Below the pieces are notes generated by a model. That model was not told the origin of the DNA. It did no database searches and saw nothing but the letters and a program-made list of their open reading frames with translations. This document shows positions 1-7,139 of a stretch of 42,429 bases of DNA, piece by piece. Source of the DNA: Ga0077536 sp943370145 (GTDB lineage: Bacteria; Pseudomonadota; Gammaproteobacteria; Ga0077536); the NCBI GenBank assembly GCA_943370145.1, contig CALRPY020000036.1, positions 1-42,429 of the forward strand, read 5' to 3'. Numbering within the stretch: position 1 is the first letter of the stretch; each line of letters starts with the position of its first letter. A program made the translations under genes and the position numbers.

Positions 1-2
1 CG

Positions 3-866
3 AAGGCCCCGCCGGCGCCGGCGGTGGCCGAGCCCGTCGCCGAGCGCCTGCAGAAATTTCTCGCGGCCTGCGGTTATGGCTCCCGCCGCGAAATCGATGC
101 GCTGGTCGCGGCCGGCCGCGTCGTCGTCAACGGCAAGCCGGCGGAGCCCGGCTCGAAAGTCCTGCCGAGCGACCGCATCACGATTGACGGCAAGCCCTGT
201 TACACGGCGCGCGCACCGGACAAGACGCCGCGCGTGATCGCGGTCCACAAGCCGGCCGACGTGGTGTGCACACGCCGGGACCCGGAACAGCGCCCGACGA
301 TTTTCGATCTGCTGCCGTCCGGCGTGCGACGCTGGATCATGGTCGGGCGGCTGGATCTGACCACGAGCGGCGTGGTGCTCTTCACCGACGACGGGGAACT
401 CGCGCACCGCCTGATGCACCCGAGCTTCCACGTCCCACGCCACTACGCCGTGCGGGTGCTCGGCGACGTCGACGCGACGCAGCTGGCGGCAATGCGCAAA
501 GGCGTCGAGGTCGATGGGGAAGTACTGAAGTTCGATGCCCTGACGGCCCGCGGGGGGGCAGGCGTCAATCAATGGTACGAATGCGAACTGCACACGGGCC
601 GCAACCGCGAAGTGCGCCGTCTGTGGGAACACGCCGGCCTCGTCGTCAGCCGCCTGATCCGGATCCGTTTCGGTCCGATCGGCCTGCCGCGCAACGTGCC
701 GGCCGGTCGCTGGTTCGAAGTGACCGGCGACGCCCTGAACGAACTCTATGCCCTGGTCGGCCTGGAGCCGCCGCCGGCACCGCCGCCGCGGCGTGAACCG
801 CGCACGGCGAAGCGTCGGGAAGGCCAGGCGCGGCAGCAGGGCCGCCTCGCCCGGCGTACAAATTGA
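3..866 (+). CDS. rluB: 23S rRNA pseudouridine synthase, RluB type (5' end probably outside the window)
   Basis: This enzyme isomerises a uridine of 23S rRNA to pseudouridine during large-subunit assembly in the cytoplasm. Numbering from the first in-window start (GTG at 24, 280 aa), an S4 RNA-binding domain occupies about residues 7-50 (RLQKFLAACGYGSRREID), followed by the RsuA/RluB catalytic domain with the motif GRLDLTTSG, catalytic Asp at residue 111. The tail after about residue 250 is rich in Pro, Arg and Ala, as is common in RluB. The frame stays open from the GTG at 24 back to the window edge and encodes a Pro/Ala stretch, so the true start is probably upstream. RluB, RluE and RluF share this fold; the S4 domain and basic tail favour RluB. 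tpiA follows 57 nt downstream. Confidence 0.85.
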   Translation, partial: KAPPAPAVAEPVAERLQKFLAACGYGSRREIDALVAAGRVVVNGKPAEPGSKVLPSDRITIDGKPCYTARAPDKTPRVIAVHKPADVVCTRRDPEQRPTIFDLLPSGVRRWIMVGRLDLTTSGVVLFTDDGELAHRLMHPSFHVPRHYAVRVLGDVDATQLAAMRKGVEVDGEVLKFDALTARGGAGVNQWYECELHTGRNREVRRLWEHAGLVVSRLIRIRFGPIGLPRNVPAGRWFEVTGDALNELYALVGLEPPPAPPPRREPRTAKRREGQARQQGRLARRTN

Positions 867-891
867 TCTGCCGCGCCAAGGCCGTTAAGCT
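863..891 (+). promoter_or_regulatory. candidate sigma70-like promoter for tpiA-secG
   Basis: A -35-like TTGATC (863-868) is separated by 17 nt from a -10-like TAAGCT (886-891), placing transcription start about 25 nt before the tpiA ATG. The -10 keeps only the first, second and last consensus bases. The element overlaps the end of the upstream coding sequence, so this is a weak inference. Confidence 0.22.
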
Positions 892-923
892 GCCGCCCCG
901 CTTCGCAATACCCCACTGACCCC

Positions 924-1688
924 ATGCGCACGCCCCTCGTCGTCGGCAACTGGAAAATGCACGGTACCTGCGCGATGGCGCGCGAGCTGTGCGCGGGAAT
1001 CGTCGCGGAGCAGCCGCGCTTCGAGGGTGTGGAGGTCGGTGTGTGCCCGCCCTATGTGTTGCTGCCGCTGGTCGCCGACGCGCTGCGTGCCAGCAATCTG
1101 CGCTGGGGCGCCCAGGACGTCAGCGAACACGAGAGCGGTGCCTATACCGGCGAGGTGTCGGCGACGATGCTGACCGAGTTCGGCGCGGCGCTGGTGATCA
1201 TCGGGCATTCCGAGCGGCGCGCCCTGTTCGGCGACACCGACGAACTCACCGTGCTGAAGCTGAGGCGCGCCCAGGCCGCGGGCCTCACCCCCATCCTGTG
1301 CGTCGGCGAGACGCTCGCCGAGCGCCAGGCCGGCGCCACCGAACAGGTGGTCGCCCGCCAGCTCGACGCGCTTTTGACCCAGCCGGATGCCGCGAGCCTG
1401 CTGGGCGGGCTCGTCATCGCCTACGAACCCGTGTGGGCCATCGGCACTGGCGAAACCGCGACGCCCGACCAGGCCCAGGCTGTTCATGCGTTCATCCGCG
1501 CCCGTATCGGCGGCGCCGCCGCCGATGCCATGCGTATCCTCTACGGCGGCAGCGTGAAGCCCGGCAATGCGCCCGAGCTCCTTGCGATGGCCGACATCGA
1601 CGGCGGGCTGATCGGCGGCGCCGCCCTGAAGAGCGAAGACTTCGTCGCCATCTGTGCCGCCGCGCGCGGACGCCTCGGCGCCGCGTAA
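924..1688 (+). CDS. tpiA: triosephosphate isomerase
   Basis: This glycolytic enzyme interconverts dihydroxyacetone phosphate and glyceraldehyde 3-phosphate in the cytoplasm. The 254-residue protein has the usual length for a single TIM barrel. It shows the N-terminal substrate-binding GNWKM with Lys11, the electrophilic His95 in IIGHSERR, the catalytic base Glu168 in AYEPVWAIGTG, which also begins the flexible loop 6, and the phosphate-binding LYGGSVKPGNA near the C terminus. No good Shine-Dalgarno sequence precedes the ATG. secG follows after 21 nt. The tpiA-secG-tRNA-Leu-nuo order is a known conserved arrangement in beta- and gammaproteobacteria. Confidence 0.98.
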   Translation: MRTPLVVGNWKMHGTCAMARELCAGIVAEQPRFEGVEVGVCPPYVLLPLVADALRASNLRWGAQDVSEHESGAYTGEVSATMLTEFGAALVIIGHSERRALFGDTDELTVLKLRRAQAAGLTPILCVGETLAERQAGATEQVVARQLDALLTQPDAASLLGGLVIAYEPVWAIGTGETATPDQAQAVHAFIRARIGGAAADAMRILYGGSVKPGNAPELLAMADIDGGLIGGAALKSEDFVAICAAARGRLGAA

Positions 1689-1709
1689 CCCCCGTTCCCG
1701 GAGAACCCC

Positions 1710-2141
1710 ATGCTTCAAACGATTCTGCTCGTCCTGCACGTGATCGTCGCGCTTTCGCTGATCACCTTTATCCTCCTGCAGCAGGGACGAGGCGCGGCGA
1801 CGGGCGCCGCCTTCGGCAGCGGTGCGTCGAGCACCGTGTTCGGTGCGCGCGGCTCGGCGTCCTTCCTGTCGCGTGCCACGTCGATCCTGGCGGTGGTGTT
1901 CTTCTCGAACTGCCTGCTGCTCGCCTTCCTCGGTGGCCAGCGCGAAGGTCCGGCCAGCATCGTCGAGCAGATCGCCAGCGAGCCGGTACCCGCACCAGAT
2001 GCGGCCAAGGCGCCTGCCGCCAGTACCCCCGCGCCGGCCGCCACGGCTGCGGCGCCGGCGAAGATCGACGTGCCCGCTCCCGCCACGAACAGTGGCGCGG
2101 CGGATGTTCCCAACATTCCGCCCGCACAAAACACCCCGTGA
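1710..2141 (+). CDS. secG: preprotein translocase subunit SecG
   Basis: SecG is the small auxiliary subunit of the SecYEG protein-conducting channel in the inner membrane. The 143-residue product has two hydrophobic helices, about residues 2-22 and 53-73. They are joined by the typical glycine- and serine-rich cytoplasmic loop (QQGRGAATGAAFGSGASST, then FGARGSASFLSR). An Ala/Pro-rich low-complexity tail follows, which makes it somewhat longer than the roughly 110 aa of E. coli SecG. GGAGAA lies just upstream of the ATG. It sits between tpiA and tRNA-Leu, as in related genomes. Confidence 0.95.
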   Translation: MLQTILLVLHVIVALSLITFILLQQGRGAATGAAFGSGASSTVFGARGSASFLSRATSILAVVFFSNCLLLAFLGGQREGPASIVEQIASEPVPAPDAAKAPAASTPAPAATAAAPAKIDVPAPATNSGAADVPNIPPAQNTP

Positions 2142-2184
2142 TGATGCGAATGCAGAATTTCTCGCCAAAATCTCTTTAATTTCT

Positions 2185-2214
2185 CTGGCACGCACTGCGT
2201 GCATTTCGTATGAT
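2185..2214 (+). promoter_or_regulatory. candidate promoter of tRNA-Leu (and possibly nuo) with a palindrome in the spacer
   Basis: A -35-like CTGGCA (2185-2190) and a -10-like TATGAT (2209-2214) are 18 nt apart, followed by a GC-rich stretch resembling the discriminator of stable-RNA promoters. The predicted start near 2221 lies about 40 nt before the mature tRNA. A perfect 15-nt palindrome, GCACGCACTGCGTGC (2188-2202), fills most of the spacer and could be an operator. Confidence 0.35.
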
Positions 2215-2262
2215 CGCGGCCGGTCGAGCCGGCACCGCGAACATCGGTGGGCCAGGAAAGAC

Positions 2263-2347
2263 GCCGACGTGGTGGAATTGGTAGACACGCCATCTTGAGG
2301 GGGTGGTGGGGCAACCCGTGTGAGTTCGAGTCTCACCGTCGGCACCA
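2263..2347 (+). tRNA. tRNA-Leu (anticodon GAG)
   Basis: A complete class II tRNA folds by eye. The acceptor arms GCCGACG (2263-2269) and CGTCGGC (2337-2343) pair fully. The D-arm contains GGTGGAATTGGTAGACA. The anticodon stem CCATC/GGTGG encloses the loop TTGAGGG with anticodon GAG at 2297-2299. The long variable arm has a GGG/CCC stem with a GCAA loop (2308-2317), and the T-arm is GTGAG-TTCGAGT-CTCAC. The discriminator A and the CCA end (2345-2347) are encoded. It reads CUC and CUU leucine codons. Its place between secG and nuoA is the conserved position in related bacteria. Confidence 0.97.
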
Positions 2348-2461
2348 TCGACAAGGAAGAAAGCGTCGCCGGCAGGCTGATGCCCGGGCGCTTGCAGGGA
2401 TAGCGCTATGTGGCCCGGGCGCGGCATAGCAGAGCCGCGGCGCGGGCATTTATCCGTCTGC

Positions 2462-2478
2462 CCGGCCCGAATGGCCGG
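2462..2478 (+). other. hairpin in the tRNA-nuoA intergenic region
   Basis: CCGGCC (2462-2467) pairs perfectly with GGCCGG (2473-2478) around a CGAAT loop, 38 nt before the nuoA start. There is no T tract, so it is not a standard intrinsic terminator. It could be an mRNA leader structure or an RNA-processing signal separating the tRNA from the nuo message. Confidence 0.3.
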
Positions 2479-2516
2479 TCACGGCTGCGATTCTGACCTG
2501 ACGCGGAAGCTGAGGC

Positions 2517-2885
2517 GTGCTGGAAAATTACCTACCGATACTGATCTTCCTCGGCGTCGGCGTCGCCGTGGGTGTCATCGCACTGGGCGCCGGATTCGTC
2601 ATCGGCAAGCTGATCGGCGTCTACAAGGCCGATGCCCAGAAGAACAGTCCGTACGAGTGCGGCTTCGAGGCCTTCGAGGACGCGCGCATGAAGTTCGACG
2701 TGCGTTACTACCTCGTCGCCATCCTCTTCATCCTGTTCGATCTCGAAATCGCATTCTTCTTCCCCTGGGCAGTCGTGCTCGACGATATCGGCGTATATGG
2801 CTTTGGCGCGATGATGGTGTTCCTTGCCGTACTCGTCGTCGGCTTCATCTACGAATGGAAGAAAGGGGCACTCGAATGGGAGTGA
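2517..2885 (+). CDS. nuoA: NADH-quinone oxidoreductase subunit A
   Basis: NuoA is a small membrane-arm subunit next to the quinone cavity of complex I. The 122-residue product has three membrane helices (about residues 6-30, 65-84 and 93-113). The conserved loop between helices 1 and 2 reads SPYECGFEAFEDARMKFDVRY and includes the Cys of TMH1-2 loop that is accessible in the deactive state of the mitochondrial ND3 homologue. The start is GTG, beginning LENYLPILIF, the usual N terminus for this subunit in related bacteria. The last 10 nt overlap nuoB. It is the first gene of a 14-gene operon. Confidence 0.96.
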   Translation: MLENYLPILIFLGVGVAVGVIALGAGFVIGKLIGVYKADAQKNSPYECGFEAFEDARMKFDVRYYLVAILFILFDLEIAFFFPWAVVLDDIGVYGFGAMMVFLAVLVVGFIYEWKKGALEWE

Positions 2886-3370
2886 ACGAGCAGGCCCAGA
2901 CCGGGCCGGATCGCGGTTTCGTCACGACGACACTGGACAACGTGGTCAACTGGGCGCGCACCGGCTCGCTGTGGCCGATGACCTTCGGCCTCGCGTGCTG
3001 CGCGGTCGAGATGATGCAGGCCGGCGCCTCGCGCTACGATCTGGACCGCTTCGGCATCGTGTTCCGCCCGAGCCCGCGCCAGTCCGACGTCATGATTGTC
3101 GCCGGCACACTGGTCAACAAGATGGCCCCGGCGCTGCGCAAGGTCTACGACCAGATGACCGAGCCCAAGTGGGTCATCTCGATGGGCTCCTGCGCCAACG
3201 GCGGCGGCTACTACCACTACTCCTACGCGGTGACCCGCGGCTGCGACCGCATCGTGCCGGTCGACGTCTACGTGCCGGGTTGCCCGCCGACCGCCGAGGC
3301 ACTGCTCTTCGGCATCATCCAGCTGCAGAACAAGATCAAGCGCACGAACACCATCGCGCGCGTGGGATGA
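2876..3370 (+). CDS. nuoB: NADH-quinone oxidoreductase subunit B
   Basis: NuoB carries the terminal [4Fe-4S] cluster N2, which reduces ubiquinone in complex I. The product is 164 aa when started at the ATG at 2876. The frame is open further upstream, but this start overlaps the nuoA stop and matches the family's length. The cluster ligands are visible: adjacent Cys41-Cys42 (GLACCAVEMM), Cys106 (GSCANGGGYYHYSY) and Cys136 (VPGCPPTAEAL). The motif RFGIVFRPSPRQSDVMIVAGT is characteristic of proteobacterial NuoB. nuoC follows after 7 nt. Confidence 0.97.
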   Translation: MGVNEQAQTGPDRGFVTTTLDNVVNWARTGSLWPMTFGLACCAVEMMQAGASRYDLDRFGIVFRPSPRQSDVMIVAGTLVNKMAPALRKVYDQMTEPKWVISMGSCANGGGYYHYSYAVTRGCDRIVPVDVYVPGCPPTAEALLFGIIQLQNKIKRTNTIARVG

Positions 3371-3377
3371 GCAGGCC

Positions 3378-4049
3378 GTGACTACCGATGCCATGAACAG
3401 AATGGTCGAGCGCTTGCGCGAGCTGCTCGGCACCCGTGCGCAGGACCTCATCGTCGACCGCGGCGAAGTCACGCTGGTCGTCAACGGCGTCGACATCGTC
3501 GATGTCGGCGAGACGCTGCGCGACACCCCGGATCTCGCGTTCAAACTCCTGCTCGACGTTTCCGGTGTCGACTACCAGACCTACGGCCAGGCCGACTGGC
3601 GCACCCAGGACGCGAGCGCCACCGGCTTCAGCCGCGGCGTGAGCCGTGCGCAGGAGACGGTCGAGGGACCGGCCTTCCCGGGGCGCTTCGGCGTCGTCTA
3701 CCACCTGCTGTCGGTGGCGCACAACCTGCGCCTGCGCGTGAAGGTGTACCTCGGCGACGAGCCGCCGCGCCTGCCGTCGGTCGTTGACGTGTGGCCGGCG
3801 GCGAACTGGTACGAGCGCGAGGCCTTCGACCTCTTCGGCATCCTGTTCGAGGGCCACCCTGACCTGCGCCGCATCCTCACCGACTACGGCTTCATCGGGC
3901 ACCCGTTCCGCAAGGATTTCCCGCTCGAAGGTCATGTCGAGGTGCGCTACGACGCCGAGAAGCAGCGCGTCGTCTATCAACCGGTCACGATCGAAAACCG
4001 GGTCCTCGTGCCGCGCGTGATCCGTGGCGACGGCCGGCAGGGACACTGA
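3378..4049 (+). CDS. nuoC: NADH-quinone oxidoreductase subunit C
   Basis: NuoC is the 30-kDa peripheral-arm subunit that packs against NuoD in the quinone-reducing module. The 223-residue product begins at a GTG, with an alternative in-frame ATG five codons later. The C-terminal half contains the family signature WYEREAFDLFGILFEGHPDL followed by RILTDYGFIGHPFRKDFPL. It is separate from nuoD, unlike the fused nuoCD of enterobacteria. nuoD begins 8 nt downstream. Confidence 0.96.
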   Translation: MTTDAMNRMVERLRELLGTRAQDLIVDRGEVTLVVNGVDIVDVGETLRDTPDLAFKLLLDVSGVDYQTYGQADWRTQDASATGFSRGVSRAQETVEGPAFPGRFGVVYHLLSVAHNLRLRVKVYLGDEPPRLPSVVDVWPAANWYEREAFDLFGILFEGHPDLRRILTDYGFIGHPFRKDFPLEGHVEVRYDAEKQRVVYQPVTIENRVLVPRVIRGDGRQGH

Positions 4050-4057
4050 GAGCCGAC

Positions 4058-5311
4058 ATGCCAGAAATCCGTAACATGACCCTGAACTTCGGCCCGCAGC
4101 ATCCTGCCGCCCATGGCGTGCTGCGACTGATTCTCGAGATGGACGGCGAAGTCATCGAGCGCGCCGATCCGCATATCGGCCTGCTGCACCGGGCCACCGA
4201 GAAACTGGCCGAGAGCAAGCCGTTCAACCAGAGCATCGGCTACATGGACCGTCTCGATTACGTGTCCATGATGTGCAACGAGCACGCCTACGTGATGGCG
4301 ATCGAGCGCCTGCTTGGCATCACGCCGCCGATTCGCGCGCAGTACATCCGCGTGATGTTCGACGAGATCACGCGCATCCTTAACCACCTGATGTGGCTCG
4401 GCGCCCACGGCCTCGACATCGGCGCGATGACGATGTTCCTCTACTGTTTCCGCGAGCGCGAAGACCTGATGGACTGCTACGAGGCGGTGTCGGGCACGCG
4501 CATGCACGCGACCTATTACCGCCCGGGCGGCGTCTACCGGGACCTGCCGGAGCGCATGCCGCAGTACGAACCGTCCAAGTGGCGCAGCGAGGCCGAGTGC
4601 CGCGAGCTGAACAGGAACCGCCAGGGCTCGATGCTCGATTTCATCGACGACTTCGCGGACCGCTTCCCGGCCTGCGTCGACGAGTACGAAACCCTGCTGA
4701 CGGACAATCGCATCTGGAAGCAGCGCACGGTCGACATCGGCATCGTCACACCCGAACGCGCGCTCGCGCTGGGCTTCACCGGCCCGATGCTCCGCGGCTC
4801 CGGCATCGCCTGGGACCTGCGCAAGAAGCAGCCCTACGAGGTCTATGCCGACCTCGATTTCGATATCCCCGTCGGCACCAATGGCGACTGCTACGACCGC
4901 TATCTCGTGCGCGTCGAGGAAATGCGTCAGTCGGCGCACATCATCAAGCAGTGCGTGCGGTGGCTGAAGGCCAATCCCGGGCCGGTGATCCTCGACGACC
5001 ACAAGCTCACGCCGCCGAAGCGCGGCGAGATGAAAGGCGACATGGAGTCGCTGATCCACCATTTCAAACTGTTCACGGAAGGCTATTGCGTGCCGGCAGG
5101 CGAGGTGTACGCGGCAGTGGAGCACCCGAAGGGCGAGTTCGGCATCTACCTCGTGTCCGACGGCGCCAACAAGCCCTACCGGTTGAAAGCGCGGGCGCCG
5201 GGTTTCGCGCACCTGTCGGCGATGAACGAACTCGCCACGGGCCATATGCTGGCCGACGTGGTCGCGATCATCGGCACGATGGACATCGTGTTCGGTGAGA
5301 TCGACAGATAG
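4058..5311 (+). CDS. nuoD: NADH-quinone oxidoreductase subunit D
   Basis: NuoD is the 49-kDa subunit that forms most of the quinone-binding pocket with NuoB. At 417 aa it has full length. The N-terminal loop FGPQHPAAHGVLRL contains His19, at the position of the quinone-binding histidine of the family. HIGLLHRATEKL and YMDRLDYVSMM follow. The C terminus ends with the conserved MDIVFGEIDR. The DRxLVR-like segment (YDRYLVRVEEMRQS) and FKLFTEGYCVPAGEVYAAVEHPKGEFG are also typical. No cluster is bound, in agreement with the loss of the hydrogenase Ni-Fe ligands in this family. Confidence 0.97.
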   Translation: MPEIRNMTLNFGPQHPAAHGVLRLILEMDGEVIERADPHIGLLHRATEKLAESKPFNQSIGYMDRLDYVSMMCNEHAYVMAIERLLGITPPIRAQYIRVMFDEITRILNHLMWLGAHGLDIGAMTMFLYCFREREDLMDCYEAVSGTRMHATYYRPGGVYRDLPERMPQYEPSKWRSEAECRELNRNRQGSMLDFIDDFADRFPACVDEYETLLTDNRIWKQRTVDIGIVTPERALALGFTGPMLRGSGIAWDLRKKQPYEVYADLDFDIPVGTNGDCYDRYLVRVEEMRQSAHIIKQCVRWLKANPGPVILDDHKLTPPKRGEMKGDMESLIHHFKLFTEGYCVPAGEVYAAVEHPKGEFGIYLVSDGANKPYRLKARAPGFAHLSAMNELATGHMLADVVAIIGTMDIVFGEIDR

Positions 5312-5331
5312 CAAGCAGGACCGACCTCGCG

Positions 5332-5829
5332 ATGAGCAACGAGACCTTGAGCCCCCTGTCCGAGCACGCGCGCCACGTCATCGACGAATGGGTCGCGAAA
5401 TATCCGCCCGAGCGCAAGCAATCGGCCGTGCTTGCCGCGCTGCGTGAAGTGCAGCACGAGAACGACGGCTTCCTCACGACCCCCCTGATGGACGCCGTCG
5501 CGGACTATCTCGGGATGCCGCGCATCGCGGTCTACGAGGTCGCGAGCTTCTATTCGATGTTCGCCACCAAGCCGGTCGGCAAGCACTGCCTTGCGGTATG
5601 CACCAACATCTCCTGCTGGCTGCGCGGCAGCGACCAGATTGTCGAGTATCTCGAGAAGAAACTCGGCATCAAGACCGGCGAATCCACGCCGGACGGACAC
5701 TTCTACCTCAAGCAGGAAGAAGAGTGCCTGGCCGCCTGCTGTGGCGCACCGATGATGCAGGTCGACCACGTCTATCACGAGCACCTCACGCCCGAGAAGA
5801 TCGACGAGATACTGGCGAAACTGACATGA
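5332..5829 (+). CDS. nuoE: NADH-quinone oxidoreductase subunit E
   Basis: NuoE holds the [2Fe-2S] cluster N1a in the NADH dehydrogenase module. The 165-residue thioredoxin-like protein shows the four expected ligands: Cys90 and Cys95 (CTNISC) and Cys132 and Cys136 (ECLAACC). An N-terminal helical region contains VLAALREVQHENDGFL and the family segment VASFYSMFATKPVGKH. The stop codon overlaps the nuoF start in an ATGA arrangement, which predicts translational coupling of the two NADH-module subunits. Confidence 0.97.
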   Translation: MSNETLSPLSEHARHVIDEWVAKYPPERKQSAVLAALREVQHENDGFLTTPLMDAVADYLGMPRIAVYEVASFYSMFATKPVGKHCLAVCTNISCWLRGSDQIVEYLEKKLGIKTGESTPDGHFYLKQEEECLAACCGAPMMQVDHVYHEHLTPEKIDEILAKLT

Positions 5830-7127
5830 GCGACATCCCGCTGAATCTCACCTGCTACGCGACGCTCGGTCACGAGCGTCCGTGGTCCATGGAAACCTAT
5901 CGCAAGCTCGGTGGTTACGAGGCCTGGGAGAAGATCCTGCGCGAGAAGATTCCGCCGGCGGACGTCATCGAGCAGTTGAAGGCCTCCGGCCTGCGCGGCC
6001 GCGGCGGCGCGGGCTTCCCGACCGGGGTGAAGTGGAGCTTCATGCCGAAGACCCCGGGGGTGCAGAAATACATCGTCTGCAATTCGGACGAGAGCGAACC
6101 CGGCACCTGCAAGGACCGGGACATCCTGCGCTTCAATCCGCATGCCCTCGTCGAGGGCATGGCAATCGCCGGCTACTCGATCGGTGCGACCGTCGGCTAC
6201 AACTACATGCGCGGCGAGTTCATGGACGAGCCCTACCAGCGCTTCGTCGGCGCGCTGAAGGAAGCCTACGCGGCCGGCCTGCTCGGCAAGGACATCCTCG
6301 GCTCGGGCGTCGACTTCGAACTCCACGATCACCTCGGTGCCGGCGCCTACATCTGCGGCGAGGAAACCGCGCTGCTCGAATCGCTCGAAGGCAAGAAGGG
6401 CCAGCCGCGGTTCAAGCCGCCGTTTCCGGCGAGCTTCGGCCTCTACGGCCAGCCGACCACGATCAACAACACCGAATCGCTGTCGTCGGTGCCGACCATC
6501 CTGCGCAAGGGGCCGGAATGGTTCACGAGCTACGGCAAGCCCAACAACGCCGGCACCAAGATCTTTTCGGTCAGCGGCCACGTGGCGAAGCCGGGCAATT
6601 TCGAAATTCCGCTCGGCACGCCATTCCGCACGCTGCTGGAACTGGCGGGCGGTATGCGTGACGGCCGCCCGCTGAAGGCCGTCATTCCCGGCGGTTCGTC
6701 CGTGCCGGTGCTGCCCGGGCACGTGATGATGGAGCTCGACATGGACTACGACTCCATCGGCAAGGCCGGCTCGATGCTGGGTTCGGGTGCCGTGATCGTG
6801 ATGGACGACACCACCGACATGGTGAAGGCCCTGCAGCGCATTTCACGCTTCTACTATTCCGAGTCCTGCGGGCAGTGCACGCCCTGCCGCGAGGGCACGG
6901 GCTGGCTGTACCGGATGCTGACGCGCATCGTCAACGGCCAGGGCCGCCCCGAGGACCTCGACCGGCTCGACAACGTCGCGTCGAAGATGGAAGGCCGGAC
7001 CATCTGCGCGCTGGGCGACGCCGCGGCGATGCCGGTGCGCAGCTTCGTCAAGCAGTTCCGCTCCGAATTCCAACATTACATCGACCACGGGTGCAGCATC
7101 CTCGCCAAGCACCCGTCGGCGGCCTGA
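5826..7127 (+). CDS. nuoF: NADH-quinone oxidoreductase subunit F
   Basis: NuoF binds FMN and NADH and starts electron transfer in complex I. The frame is open far upstream, but the ATG at 5826 overlaps the nuoE stop by 4 nt and gives the expected 433 aa. The FMN-binding GRGGAGFPTG is at residues 58-67. The NADH/FMN segment GAGAYICGEETALLES starts at 171. The N3 [4Fe-4S] ligands are Cys348, Cys351 and Cys354 (ESCGQCTPCREG) and Cys394 (TICALGDAA). The gene order E-F-G is standard. Confidence 0.97.
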   Translation: MSDIPLNLTCYATLGHERPWSMETYRKLGGYEAWEKILREKIPPADVIEQLKASGLRGRGGAGFPTGVKWSFMPKTPGVQKYIVCNSDESEPGTCKDRDILRFNPHALVEGMAIAGYSIGATVGYNYMRGEFMDEPYQRFVGALKEAYAAGLLGKDILGSGVDFELHDHLGAGAYICGEETALLESLEGKKGQPRFKPPFPASFGLYGQPTTINNTESLSSVPTILRKGPEWFTSYGKPNNAGTKIFSVSGHVAKPGNFEIPLGTPFRTLLELAGGMRDGRPLKAVIPGGSSVPVLPGHVMMELDMDYDSIGKAGSMLGSGAVIVMDDTTDMVKALQRISRFYYSESCGQCTPCREGTGWLYRMLTRIVNGQGRPEDLDRLDNVASKMEGRTICALGDAAAMPVRSFVKQFRSEFQHYIDHGCSILAKHPSAA

Positions 7128-7139
7128 GCAGTCATCAGC

